Origin: Entoloma clypeatum
Lineage: Eukaryota; Basidiomycota; Agaricomycetes; Agaricales; Entolomataceae
Reading direction: 5' to 3'
Length of the DNA: 64,000 nucleotides
NCBI GenBank assembly: GCA_963565915.1
Contig: OY751492.1
Location: forward strand, 4,092,001-4,156,000
The notes beneath the pieces are model-generated. The model saw only the letters and a program-made list of their open reading frames with translations, did not search any database and had not been told where the DNA came from. This document shows, piece after piece, positions 11,867 to 24,200 of the stretch (position 1 is the first letter of the stretch; every line of letters begins with the position of its first letter). A program made the position numbers and the translations under genes.

Positions 11867-12561
11867 TCACCGAAAAACGAAAGTTCGAATGTGCGTCACC
11901 TTCATCCCTGCTTTGCGCATACGATCTCCGTTAACCTCCAGTGATACTCTGCGGTCTTCGTACGCGTCCGCAATCATTTGAAGGAGCATCAGTGTCGCAA
12001 GCGGGTCCGGCTGCGAATACACAGAGGAGCGGCCAGGGCAGTCGCGCTGTGAAGAAATGTAAACTTTTTCAATTCCCCTTCTCGTCCTCGAGGGGCGCGA
12101 CTTACACTTGTGACGCGCTCTGGAAGATTCGGTAGTTGGACTGAATTGGTTGGAGACATGAGCTTGAACGAGTTGGCGCTTTGCCTGAGCATGAATTTGG
12201 GGGGAGGGACAGGGCAACTCTGCCAAGGAGTGCTTTATCTATTCCACCAGCTTTGACTCCCCGCGAAGGATGTCCTGGCCCCTCATTGTTCTTCCCGTGC
12301 TATGTCGGAGGAGGGCTCCTGCGCCACATTCCATATTTGGCAAGGCGCTCGGAGAATGCCGTGAACACACTCAACTTTCTTCTAGAAATCATCGTCCGCT
12401 TGCCTTGTTTCCTATTTCGTGATTTGGACAATGGAAGACATGGTATCAAGCAAATTATTGCTTTGTAGTACTCTGACGACCTCTGCCGCGCTGTACGTGT
12501 TGGTTTCGTGAAGACTTGGTCGATGAAGGATAACATCTAGATCTTGAAGAAGAGGCAACAT
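11867..12561 (-). CDS. Hypothetical protein, multi-exon
   Basis: The best-supported end is a pair of exons joined by a GTAAGT..CACAG intron near 12046-12107. The downstream exon reads DPLATLMLLQMIADAYEDRR and stops at 11867-11869; the upstream one contains NSFKLMSPTNSVQLPNLPERVTS. Further upstream, ATG 12561 opens MLPLLQDLDVILHRPSLHE and, after a possible 50-nt intron, KKVECVHGILRAPCQIWN. The join between these two halves is not resolved. I do not recognise a family; the helical, leucine-rich C-terminus would suit a protein-protein interaction role, but this is a guess. Confidence 0.4.
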
Positions 12562-13520
12562 CCTTGTCGTTACAGTCGCCAACTCCGAGGTCGGTATGCA
12601 TTGCCTGAGCGTCCCGTTAGAGCCGGGCTATATATCTCACCGCGAAAAAAAAAAAAATCTTAACTAGTTCAACAGGGCCTAGGCCGGGCTCGAACGCGGC
12701 TCCGCCTCCCCTAGCGATTCAGTTCATCGATAGGTCGCGATATCCCAGGTAGGATAATACTAGGTCCGTACTGTGCGCCGCCAATAGCAAAAAAAAAATG
12801 TCTTCCTTGGGGCTGCCAGTAAAGAAATTAGTCCACCCACAAGAACTGGTGAGTGGGCCGCTGCAGAGCACGGCGATGTCCGAGTTCGTTTTTGACTTTG
12901 CCTGAATCAGTTTCAATGTCCACTTTCATTGTAGTCTTCAAATGGTCAAGCTACCGCAATACATGGCATGACACTATACTTAGTCCTCAGTAATTCAAAT
13001 CTTAATGTACAAGGCCGGTATTTAGCACAATAAGTAAACCATTGATCAAGACATACTGGACTCCCACAAACCTAATTATTTTGAGTCATGGCATAGGCCA
13101 GTTAATAAAGTAGCAGCTGTACCTGTGGGAGTGACAGTGGGAAGGGGAGTTTCGTTGCTGCAGGAGAAAGGTGGATTAGATAGAACTTGTAAGGTCCGTG
13201 ACATAGAACTTAGGACATATGAATTGACAGGCTCACTGGTTAATTTTGCATCGGGAGTGGTGAGGCAAGAGGCGGGGGAGGCGGGAGGGAGCTCCTTGAA
13301 ACTCAAACTACCGGGAATGGGCTCTGGCACCAGCAGGGCAGACAAACTATATTTGCATAATATCAATGGGTAGAGTTGACGGCAGGTAAAGGTCAACCCG
13401 CGGTATCCGACAGATCGTGTAGCACAGGTAGAGGTAGAGGTTGCCGAAATCCCTACCTGTGCACATACCGCGAACCGTCGGCAGGTTCGCAGGTATTTGC
13501 AGGTAGTACCTCTGTGCTGC
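12562..13520. other. Gene-poor stretch with tRNA-like and dispersed short repeats
   Basis: No gene. A minus-strand tRNA-like segment lies at about 12650-12760 (box B-like GTTCGAGCC on the minus strand, followed by a long T tract). At 12846-12893 a 48-bp sequence recurs at 33629-33676, in both cases followed by T-rich DNA. Open frames across 13076-13582 have no coding features. Confidence 0.4.
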
Positions 13521-13950
13521 GTTGGGCTATCGTCCACCCAGGCATTTAATCTACACTCTAAGTGGATGGATTTGAGATACAAACGAAGGAAAACGAATAA
13601 AAACTTACCAAGTTATGATCTATACATCATTTCCACCCCTTGACCCATAAAAATGCTAAATCACGCCACAACCGCGAAACGCCGGGCTATCGTCTGCACA
13701 GGTGTTTAATCTGCACTTAAATTCGCTTAATTTGAGATATACATGAAAGAAAATGAACAAGAACTCACTGAGTTATGATATATAAATCCTTTTAATCCCT
13801 TCACCCATAAAAATGTAAAATCGCGCCATGTCCGCGTAACACCGGGCTATCGTCGGCCTGGGGCTTTTATCTACACACTAATGCAATTAATTTGAAATAT
13901 ACACGAAAGAAAACGAACGAAAACCCAGAGAGAGTGGGGTTGAGATCTCA
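13521..13950 (+). repeat. 160-bp tandem repeat, about 2.7 units
   Basis: Units start with GGGCTATCGTC at 13521, 13681 and 13841, exactly 160 bp apart. Each contains a TTTAATCT..CAC block, a GA(A)AGAAAA(C/T)GAA block and ACCCATAAAAATG; the third is truncated. Confidence 0.9.
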
Positions 13951-15092
13951 CCGTGAATCAACAATCAACGAAGTCATGTGAGCGCAACACATGACTTCGT
14001 TCATTGTCCGAGGGTTCGTCAGTCGGAATTTTCGGCCCTCTTGAGGACGAAAAAAGTGGAGACGCTGAGTAGCAAGCATCAGATAAGCAGACACGCGTAG
14101 CCGAGCACGATAGATGGGTACGAAAGGTTGGCCAGTTGGCCAGTGAGCCGGCAATGAATAGCCGGCGATCCGATCAACATCAATTGATGACACGATAGAC
14201 GACGAAAAAGTTGGCGCTGGCCGTCTGGTAAAGCCGATTTCTCGTAAACTCGAACTCGGAATATCGAGAGCACCGCGTCTACGCTGGGAACGAGAATGGG
14301 AATCTGCGCTCTGCCCATGAAGACCGTGACGTACAATTAATCCATTCCATTTCAAGTAAAGAAGCCACTGTTCAAAGTCAGCCGGAGATCCCCACCATGG
14401 TCACAATAGATTGAGGCCGAAAAGTTTGGCGGGGGTCGTCTGGAAAGACCGAGTCCTCGTAAACTCGAACTCGGAACCTATACGAGGGGCCGCTCTCTCC
14501 TCGTCGAAGGCAGCTAGGCAAGCCAAAATCTACAGACCAGACTATCAGGCCCGTGGTAGGTCTGCATGTTGTCCAGCTCCTAGCCTGAGATGATTCATAC
14601 TAAGTAATTAGACGCGAACCTGAGGAGAAGTGCCATCGACAGACCCACTCAAGTCAAAGGGCGCGCCGAGAAACCGCAGGGCTTGGTATATCAGAATGTA
14701 ACGTCTCATGCAGACGACTTGGATAATACGAAAAAAAAAGTTGTTGTAACCGAAAACCTAGATTACTTGGGTCGGGTTTGAACCTCGCTTCTCTGTCCAG
14801 AACCAGTATCTGGAAAGTAGGGTCTACCAACTTGCAGATCGTCGTACGGCTCCGAGTCGTTCTGGAGGAAGTGTTAGATTCATCTAATGCCAGTCAATAT
14901 TCAGCCCTGCTGCTTGAGATTTTCTCTCGATCGGTGTAAAGACAGTGGAACAAGACATTCCCCCGAGAACGTGAATGTATGATGTAGTATTATACAAGAA
15001 GGCATGGGTAATCAGAGCGTTCCAAAGCAAAGCTAGATGAGAAAAAATCACGAGAAGAAAGCTACATCTCTTCCATACGCACGAGGATCCAT
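13951..15092. other. Gene-poor stretch with a 60-bp direct repeat pair
   Basis: No gene is supported. Two roughly 60-bp copies at 14204-14262 and 14419-14477 share GTCTGG, TCTCGTAAACTCGAACTCGG and flanks. A second minus-strand tRNA-like segment with a T tract lies at about 14728-14850. The segments look like fragments of small Pol III-type repeats, which I cannot prove. Confidence 0.4.
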
Positions 15093-15869
15093 CTATCCCC
15101 GGCGCACTATCTCCGGCGAGTCCAGCTCAACATACTGCGGCGGCCCCCCCGCCAGGTCATACACCGGCAGCGCATCCTTGGCCGTCAAATTCTCGTGATC
15201 ACTCACACCAGATGTCGCCCCGAGGCGGCGCCCGCCCGCGACGATATCGAACGCGCGCGTGCGGGTGCGGCTGTGCCGGTCGGGATAGACAGCGTGCGGG
15301 TACGGGGGGACTTGGGCGGCAGCGTGCGTGCGGGGATAGGTCGGGCGCGCGGTTGCAGCGAGGGAGTGGAGGGAGGCACAGGATTGAGAGAAGGTGGGGG
15401 AGAAGAAGGTGGTGAGGGTGATGGGGTGCCTTGATCTTTTGAAGAGCATGATCCTGGGTGAAGGGAATTAGCTTTTGTCCATCTGTAGGTTTTTGGAGGA
15501 CATGTGGAAAGGCTTTGGGGGAAGAACGTACCGTCTGAAAACGACGGATAAGATCAGAAGGAGGCCGACGGCGAGGAGGACGTATTTAAGGAATGGCTGG
15601 TGCGGAGTGGAGCATAAGGTGCTAGTCCCACTGTTAAACCAGTCAATTATGCTTCTTACCTTGGAAAAACTCGGATTCGAAACATTAGAAACCGAATACG
15701 GAGTCTGGGTTGGTTCAGGGAAGTAAGGGGACTTGTTGATGGCGGTACTCAGGCTACTGCTAGTGCTTGCAGCCGCAGTCGTTGGTTCACGAGGGAGTAC
15801 GTGAAGAGCCTGAGGAGCAGGGACCGGTTTTGACGATGGTCCATTGAGGGACTCTACCCGCATGTACAT
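15093..15869 (-). CDS. Hypothetical single-pass membrane protein with C-terminal PPxY
   Basis: Model: complement of 15093-15453, 15532-15596 and 15660-15869, 211 aa; phases are consistent and both introns have canonical ends. The N-terminal 65 residues are Ser/Pro/Thr-rich. Exon 2 encodes one membrane segment (YVLLAVGLLLILSVVFRR). The remainder is basic and proline-rich and ends ALPVYDLAGGPPQYVEL, containing a PPxY motif that typically binds WW domains such as those of Rsp5/Nedd4 ligases. Small fungal membrane proteins with this type of tail are common in agaricomycetes; the function is not known to me. The true start could lie in a further upstream exon. Confidence 0.6.
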
Positions 15870-17270
15870 CGTACGGGAGTGAATCCGAGTGAGAGCATGG
15901 TGAAGATGTATAGCAGTTCGGTTCCCTAAATGCCAACGCCGCTGAGGCGTGAAAGCGGAATCTGTCAAAGTCCCATCAATTATGTAAGTCCAGATCTCAT
16001 GAAATCAGTGAGGCTGCACTATCTTTGTCTGTTATATGAAAGCTGCACGCCCCTCCGGGACCCTTGTTTCCCAGGCCTGCGGGAGACTCTAGTTAACCGA
16101 GTAAAGACGCACGGTCGTGCGCCATCTTGCCAAATTTCGTTGGGTAATTGTTACACTTTTTTTAAACAACCGTGGATGCTCATTCAAGTTAATGCCAACT
16201 AGCGTTCGCTCCATGGTTCATAATGGACTACATGCCAGTACTCGTAACGCGGGATATGGTAGGCCACTAGTTAAAGGAGTTCCGGCTTTATCCGGGTCTT
16301 ATCATGCTTATCCTCCCAAAGATAAGTATGTGCTGCTCTGTTTCACTCACTGCTTCCTTATGAAGTGGTTCGCTGTCGTCACTGTCTTTTTAAATTTTTC
16401 CCTCAAGTTTTCTTGTCAAGACTGCCCGCACACGTTCGAAAATAAGAAGTGCACTGCCGTTCCGATTATCGCTCGATAACGATACCAAACGCTGGTTCGG
16501 ACAATATATACCTACTTCTCCATCTTATCTGCCTTCCCCAGAAGAGATCAAGGGGGTGGCGCCTGGGTGGAATTGTTTGAGATTCGTGTGACCGGAAAGT
16601 TCGCTGGAAAAGGTCTAGGAACTTTCATTTTATGCAGTGGCTTGTCATTGAATGAATATCCCCAATCGTGCGGCGCCCAAGTGGGAGGGCCTTTTCGAAG
16701 GTCCCTCCGACCATCCTGCAACTCGAAGGAATTCTGTAGATCCTCGACCATCGTGCACTCTGGCTTCTTCGATGGACAACTGTGCTGACAGTGTTTGACT
16801 TGCTCGGCGCGAGTAGGAATGGCAACTCGCCGGATAGATCCGTGCCAAACAAGGCCCGCTCCCGTAACCCATCAACAAGTTTCGTCACCACGACGACTAT
16901 GACACCGAGGACGCTCGACCTGCCAAATACTAATAAAACCCTCAATCCAGGTTGGAGCCCAGACAGCCACCACCAACCGCCACTGACCGCCATAGGTTTC
17001 GTTGGTATCGACTTATTGTTAAATAAAGACCATTCCCTGCTGAATGCTCATCATGGAGATGACATCTCGAATATTGAGCAGACCATCTCAAAGCCGTTTT
17101 GTCTGCTGCTGGAAGTGAAGGAGAAATTTTGTGCACAAATTCTATGTCGGTTCGACCCCGTATCTGGGGGCTTTTAAAGTAAGTTTTTCGATAAACTACC
17201 TGACTTATCACATAGGCTACTGGACTGACAAGACGATGCACAGGGCATGCCGGAATAATCGAGCAAACTC
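15870..17270. other. Intergenic region
   Basis: No gene is supported. Open frames at 16548-17177 on both strands lack domains. The Ser/Asn/Pro-rich frame at 16782-17000 may be a decayed N-terminal piece of the kinase relic that follows, but nothing in it is diagnostic. Confidence 0.4.
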
Positions 17271-17790
17271 TTGACCAAATCCGAGGAAGGCGCTGATTCT
17301 GAACGAGATTCTGGCGATGAAAGAGTTGCAGCATCCGAACATCGCCAATTTCCTCGAGTCGCACCTGATGGGAAACAACGAGTTGTGGGTGTATCTGCTT
17401 GGTTTGTGCTTCCTCTTGTCTTGATTTCGGTGATTGTACTGCAGACTGAAGAGGTTTGTTTATTTTTAGACGTGCAAAAGTCTGGGAGATTTGCACAATT
17501 AGAGCATCATTCATCGCGACATCAAGTCGGATAATGGCGCTTCTCGATGCGCAGGTCCGCGTCAAAAATTAATCAGTCAGCCGATCTCGGGTTCTACGAC
17601 AAAGTGACAGACCAGAAGTCCAGACGGGCGACGATGGTGGGCACGCCCTACTAAGTAGATGGCCCTTTGAAGTCGTCAAGCAGGAGTATGGCGCCAGGCT
17701 CGACTCAATATCATAGAGAACGAGCCGCCGGAGGCGCCGAGTCGGGAGCTGAAGGGCTTCGTGTGGATGTGGGGAGCCAAGCGATGGCGA
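17271..17790 (+). pseudogene. PAK-family (Cla4/Ste20) kinase relic
   Basis: Three pieces of a PAK kinase catalytic domain occur in order but in different frames. At 17283-17385: [19 protein letters not shown] and NNELWV. At about 17505-17535: IHRDIKSDN, the catalytic loop. At 17585-17655: a GFYDKVTDQKSRRATMVGTP block matching the activation segment, immediately followed by a stop; then VKQEYGA, NEPPEAPSRELKGF-like pieces up to 17790. The frames are broken by several indels and stops, and the ATP-binding loop and C-lobe are missing. PAK kinases act downstream of Cdc42 in polarity and pheromone signalling. The relic lies about 7 kb from the receptor gene. An intact copy would be expected elsewhere in the genome. 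Confidence 0.75.
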
Positions 17791-18185
17791 GGTATGTCCG
17801 TCTGTGCTTTTGTGTCGGGTTTGTGCTCGGGATATTCATGGGTTTTTGGAGGAGTCTTGTGCGTTGTCGGGGCTCGCACCGTTATTGAGGTTCAGCAGCA
17901 ACCATCATGATGAACTTGGTTTTGTCTACGTATCTCTTTCTTGGCGGCCTCCGGTATACTTCGTACAGCTTCCACCCCAGAGTCGGTTATAATTCTCTGA
18001 TTATGACCTGTTCTCATCTCTCCCTTTTCTCATTAGAAAACTGCAAAAAAAACTATTTGTGCTTGGCTTGCGTGATTCGTGTAATTTATATTAATTTACT
18101 GATTTTGGCAAATTGAATCGATCGTCCTTGCTTGCAACTTTGCAAGTTCGCTCGAACTCGAGCTGCTGGCTCTCATCCAGCCACC

Positions 18186-19842
18186 ATGGATTTCTTTCAT
18201 TCTCCACCACCACCAGCGCCACTTGCTGCTGCCCCGAGCAGCATAATGTCGCACCCGGATCCTGTTCGGTCGTCGATCGGTCTGCTTTTGAACAAAGCCT
18301 ACTCGTTGCCGTGCTCGGCGGCGGCGCAGGCGTACACCCAGATTGTCCAGCCCACGTCACGGTTTCAGCTGGCTCTTGACGCGTTATTGCCGCTTCTCGA
18401 CCCTAATACCCCCGCTGAGGTCGGTTTGTCATAGACATGATATGGAGTGTTTGTTCAGAAGCCTTTTTCCCGTTGCAGCTTTCCCAGCGGATCCTCGTCG
18501 CGTTCCTTCTGTATGCCCTGTATGCGCCGCACCCGATCGCGATCAACCCGTTCAAGAGTGTGTTGTTCGTGACGTTTATGAAGGAGAGGGAGAGGGCGGT
18601 GGATGTTGCGCAGGGAGGGGAGGTCAGTCCGAATGAGCAGCTGGTGTGGGTTTTGTGGAAGATTTTGAAGGGGGATGGAAATGATGTGCGTGTCGTTTTG
18701 AATGCTTTGTCCTTTTTACATGGAGTTTGACGTGGGTTTCGGTGGTGTAGATTGGACCGTACTCTCCCAGCACACTGGCGCGATCGCCTCTGCCGCCCAA
18801 GCTTAGAGCAACTAATTTAATATTCGACGATGAAATGTACAATACTGTGTTCGATTTGTGAGTCCCGTGCAACTCCTTCGCTGTAAGGTGCTCATGGGTG
18901 CCATTACAGAGATGATGTTAAATATTCGTATTCTTATTCTCAACGACAAGATAATCCAGATAACAAAAACGACAATGACGGCAGGTTCAATACCGATAGG
19001 CAGACATTGAATCCTTCAGATCGACCCCTTTCCGCGCATTCTGGTGCTGGGAGTGGCCCTCGCACCTTGATCACGAGAGAACAGGATAGACAAAACGAGC
19101 GGATCGCTCAGGCAATGAAACTATTGCTCGTTGCACGAGAACGCACGCTCACTCTCTCGGAACAAAGGGTGCGTCTGTTCGTTCCTTCTGAGCTTTCCTG
19201 TAGATTCACGGATTGGACCAGCAACTCACACCACTCATTCCGGACCTTGCTTCCGCGCAGATGATCATCTCCCTCGACCTCGCAGCCATCGCCTCCACCA
19301 ACCCCACGCTTGCTCACCCGCTCCTCGTTGCGCTTCTCTCTCATTCAAACTCTGAAACAAACAGCGGGAGCTCGGTATATCACCTCCCTTCGCCTTTCCT
19401 TGATGTGTTGCCGTACCTGCCCCCCAGCCTCGCAACGTTTGACCTTCTGGGCCGGCTATTGCGCGACCAGACGCCGGCGGGCGGGAAAGACGGCTTCTTC
19501 ACCGTGGCGAATGTCGTGAGGGTCGAGGTGCTTGGGAGGTTTGTGCATGAGTGTATCGTGTGGCTGGAGATGGCAGAGAGGGAGGAGCGGGAAGGCGTGA
19601 GGAGCGATGATCGGTTTGCAAAAGGTGTTCAGAATGTGGGTAGCCTGCTGTTATATTTGTGCAGGTGCTGATGAGACTTCACGGTGCAGCTCTGCAGGTT
19701 CTACCATTCGCTCATCAAGCTTGGGATTGTTGACCCCGCAGCTGACACCGACTCTGCTGAGATGGCGCATTTCAGCCTGAGGAATGCAAGGTTTGAAGAT
19801 GCGAATGTGCTGTACCGGGCGCTGGCATTGGGTAAATTCTGA
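18186..19842 (+). CDS. CNOT11: CCR4-NOT complex subunit 11
   Basis: Model: join 18186-18419, 18479-18685, 18751-18857, 18910-19168, 19204-19635 and 19690-19842, 463 aa, all phases consistent; introns 35-65 nt. ATG 18186 starts MDFFHSPPPP. The conserved N-terminal helical domain is seen in FQLALDALLPLL, QRILVAFLLYALY and IAINPFKSVLFVTFM, the CNOT11 signature (members have an 'xPIxxNPF' core). A variable Asn/Asp-rich linker follows (exon 4). The C-terminal DUF2363-type domain contains LLVARERTLTLSEQ, LTPLIPDLA, NPTLAHPLLVALL and LCRFYHSLIKLGIVD. In animals CNOT11 binds CNOT10 and the CNOT1 N-terminus within the CCR4-NOT deadenylase. Yeast lack it, so its presence fits a basidiomycete. It is a single-copy housekeeping gene and a good anchor for synteny. 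Confidence 0.88.
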
Positions 19843-21270
19843 TTGTTTTGTCTGATGTGCATGCATGCTTTGTCTTTCAGCGTTTTTTTTTACTTATAGC
19901 CATATGATCCAGAACGAAAGGCAGAACGAAATTCTATGTGATATGCAAATTATGATTCCATGGCCTCGTTATCCATTTACATAGTCCTCGATCGAATTGT
20001 TTTCCTTTACCCTCGTTACTCGTGTGTATTTCTATCCCGTTCGCAATCGATTAATTTGTGGTTCGTTATGAAATTACTGAGGATGAGATATAAGAAGAGA
20101 AAAAATCTCGCCTGATGGCACCTTCAAAGATACGATGTTGCTTTTCAAAGGTGCCTAAGGTGATGAAGCTGGCGCCCAAATCTGACGATGAACTGCGGAC
20201 TGTTCATACCTCATGGGAAGGCCTTTGAATGAAGTAAGGGTGTATGAGGCACAAATTTTACTGTTACTCACGACGCATTTTGGAAATCATTTGATTCACG
20301 CCAACTGACCTCGAAGCTTCTCCCAATTCGCAATAATGTTCGGAATTGTGCGAAAGTATTGGGTTGTTGAGCCTCTTTCCTTGATATACAACATCGCTCT
20401 ACCGCCTGCAATGGGCGTAAATTCGGCGTGGAGGTAGCATAGTGTCCAGAGCCTTGTTCATGAGCAGCCTTTACATCTTTTGCAAATGGGAGGGGTAAGA
20501 GATCGGTACTCCGGAAGTGGCAGATCAGATGCGCTTTATCAGGCCGCCTCCCTGGCGAACGAAAAAGAGGAGCAAGGTGATGCGAGGATACCCGTCCCCA
20601 TGGCCTCCAAAGAGATTTCAAGAACAGGTAACCAGGATTTCTGGACGAGGCCGAATTAGAGGAGTGACGCGCACTACTAGGCGGGTTGTCTTCTATGAGG
20701 AGCAAATCGATAATGCACCGACCGACAGCAGAGGGAATTTGGGCGAGGTAGGGGCGGCTGTCAATCACAGGGAGACTTCTAAGAGCACCACGTTTGAAGA
20801 CCTATTCCAGATGGAGGCATTGCAAAAGAGATGGGCCAGACCGAACGGCAAGTGGGTGTGCATGGGTGAGCGCGATCATACGCGATGCTCAGGTTCTGAT
20901 TCCTGGACTAGTATAAGTCCTAAGAAGTTGAACTGTGAGACTCTCATCTCGAAAATGATTGTGCATCGGAGGGGGTAGAAGATTGACCAGTGTGCCATTC
21001 ACGAAGTATTCCGCGGTCTCTTGTTGAAAGTAGCTCTCTACTGAGGTTTTGGCCTAGTTTGCAAATTCAGTCTGAATTTAAGGGTGGGTATCCGACGTTA
21101 ACCGAGCTTATCCATAGATGATATCTCTTGCAAGGTGGTCAAGGTGGTGGGCGCCTTCACATACCTCGGCATCGTCCGATCATCATCCGTGACTGACACC
21201 AGCGCCAAATTAGAGCGATGCGCAGCGGCAGTCTGATATCTGGGCTCAAAATAGCACCATAACTCCCTCC
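19843..21270 (+). other. Intergenic region with one doubtful open frame
   Basis: A 150-codon open frame at about 20510-20890 on the plus strand reads basic then polar residues (RRVVFYEEQIDNAP, TTFEDLFQMEALQKRW) and ends near a GTGAGC donor, so it could be an exon. The opposite strand is also open over part of it. I recognise no family and list no CDS. Confidence 0.3.
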
Positions 21271-24200
21271 ATGGACCTGCCAACTGCAATAAGACTGGCT
21301 CGCCTTGCGTTGGACGATTTGGCGCGAAGTCGTAACTACAACACCAAAGGAAAGGTCACAGTCTGCTCACCGTGCTCAGAAGAGGAAACCGCCTTTCGTA
21401 TGCAAGTTGAATACATTGAACATGCAATACATTCTATCGAAGACGCAGAATTTGCTAGAAGCCTTGACGAGGGCGCGGAAACCAACCATCCATCATTAGG
21501 GGCGGTCGGGGATTGGCAGGCTGCGGATCTCCGTGCAGCCCTCGCTCTATTGAAAGGTCAAGAAACCGCCGATGGCTCGGCTCGCCCCCCGTCTTCATCT
21601 GGGAGTCCGGGGCCTTCGACACTCAAGTGCGTATTCACTCCTAGCTGGATGGGTTTCATCTGATTCGTCAATTAGCATATCGCAGTACACCTCGTCACCT
21701 TCCCCGTGCGTACCAGTATCAAGAATCGATACGCCAAACCTCGTACTGACCGACAATGCATATTTTCTGCCATAGTTCTTCCATCCAACGTAGTTCTATC
21801 TGCGTCAGTACCTCGTCAGAAAGCCTCCGACCATCTTCACAAACTGATTTGCCAGACGATGATCATGAGTCAGCTGTTCTACCTACGTCGGAGGTTCCGC
21901 CAGACATTTCCTCCACCACTCATTCATCAAAGAAATTCTTGAGGGGTGGTGTGGAAGAATCCTCGCTTTCGAATGTTTCATGCGAATTCTTACAAGGCCC
22001 ATCGCGGTAAGTCCATCATTTAGCCCCTTTACACTGGCAGTGTATCATGTTGTCTTCCACCATTAGGGCCACATCATCAAAGCGGGATGCTTTGCTTTCA
22101 GAGAGCTCTCAAAAAGGGAAGCACGTAATGCGCGCATATATATCTGCGTACGTCATAAGAGTAAAACTCCTCTTGTTTTACTCAATGCTCCTGCCCCACA
22201 CAGTTCTGTGAGGTCATTCAGCACCAACTTAGCTGAAAGTTATTCGGGAAAACCTGAGGAAGATCGGTCATCAAGCTCGTCAGCGGCTGCTGAGATGGTC
22301 TCCGAACATGAAGAATGTATGGTTACTGAGCGCCCCCGCAACTCAAGGTCGTCCTTGATCTTATCCCTCTCTCTGAACGTATTTGATACTGTACCCTTCC
22401 AGATCTTTGCCGGACTCCGTACCAATTTCGCCTGCCAAAACAACGGCTCAGCCGCACAAAGGTCATATCTTTGAGGTAGACCATCTCCCATTATTTGGGT
22501 ATGTTCTCTTGTAAAGTCCTACTTTTTTCACCCTGAAATTTACCTGGAAATCAGCTCCTCGCAGGTTTATAATTTCAAGGGAAAACTTGCAGAGTGAGTT
22601 CATCGTCATTTCGCAATCGAATTGACTAAAATCTGGGAATTCAGAGTTTGTCCTTATGAGGAATGTGCTTCATGCCTCGACTTCTTCTCTGCAAGTGGAA
22701 AACTTCGTATATTGCATGCTCCCTGCGGCGACAAATATTGCGAATCGTGTATCATACGATTTGTCGATGCCTGCACACGCGACGAGTCCGTGTTCCCTCT
22801 CAGGTGTTGTAACCGGGCTATCCCATTCAACTCCATTCTTCCATTCCTCCCCTCAAATTTACAAGTATTCCTTCGCTCAAAGCGCATGGAATTAGGCATA
22901 CCAGCCACCTACCGCCTATACTGTTCGAAATCTACGTGCTCAGCGTTCCTCGGCTCCTCAGAGGGTGCCGAGGGAGATATTACTTGCTACCAGTGCAGTA
23001 CTTCGATATGTGCATCGTGCAAACAAGCATCCCATCCGGGAGATTCTTGTTCAGACAACACCGCCGTTCTGGAGGTCAGGGCACTCGCGCGGACCAAGAA
23101 GTGGCAGACTTGTCCTGGATGCAGCGCTATCATTGAGCTGACGCAAGGGTGTTATCACATTACCTGCCTCTGTCGCGCACAATTTTGCTATCTTTGCGCA
23201 GCTCTTTGGAAGGAATGTGGTTGCCCGCAGTGGGACGAGGGCTATATTGTTCGGGAGGTTGGGGTAGCTGTGATTGTTGCGGATGATGACGGGCTGGTAG
23301 ATGTTGAGGAGGAAGTCGACCGAGCAGATGATTTCTTTGCTCAGCCACGGGTTCAGGAACGAGACTTGGTTCCCGACGATGACGACGACGACGACGATTC
23401 TGAAGTGAGCGAATATGACAACAGAGAGCTTCTAGCTGCTGTTGACGAAGAGCTTCACAGATATATCGATGAAATTGGCGAACAGGATGATCCGACTGAC
23501 GACAAAAGTGCCCCAAACGACTCTGATGACGATCAGGGTAGTGTCGAAGGTGAAATTGAGCGGTTTGAAGAAGCTATTGAGGAAGAGGATATTGAAGATG
23601 ACCAGGAACCATCCAAATCCGAATCCGAATCCGAAGAAGCTGATGAACGAGAAGATTACCATGATGTTGAGGAAAGTCCTAACAACTCGGAAGACGATGA
23701 TGGACAAGAAAATGATGGAGAAGAAAGTGATGGAGAAGGCGAACATGGAGATGTTGGGGTGGCCGATTACGAAGAATTTCTGGAAGCTCTAGATCTTCAC
23801 AAAGCTGACGATCTGGAGGAGGAGGAGGACCGAGGGACCTTGGACGACAACCCGTCCGACGATGAAAGCTGCAGGTTCGAAGATGTTGACGAAGAAGGTC
23901 CCGGAGAGGATGAAGTCGCATATGAAGAGTTCGATGATCAAGAGCATTCATCGCAGGGTGAGGAAGAGCATCATTCGGAGGACCAATTTGAAGATGCCGA
24001 CGAGGAGCCAGAGGATGGCGACGAAGAAGCTGAGGAAGAGGATCTAGGAGAGGACGAAGTGGCATACGATGATCAAGAGTACTTTGCGCAAGATGAGGAA
24101 GAGCATCATTTGGAGGAAGGAGGAGACATTGAGGCAGGGCTGTGTTACGAAGAAGGCCCGGAGATTGAGGACTACTGTGAAGAGCAAGATTATCATGAGG

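Noticed and set aside
13076..13582. 168-codon minus-strand frame
   Set aside because: Overlaps the 160-bp tandem repeat and AG-rich low-complexity DNA; no start, splice or domain support.
16942..17565. 207-codon minus-strand frame near the kinase relic
   Set aside because: It lies antisense to recognisable PAK kinase fragments and has no domain.
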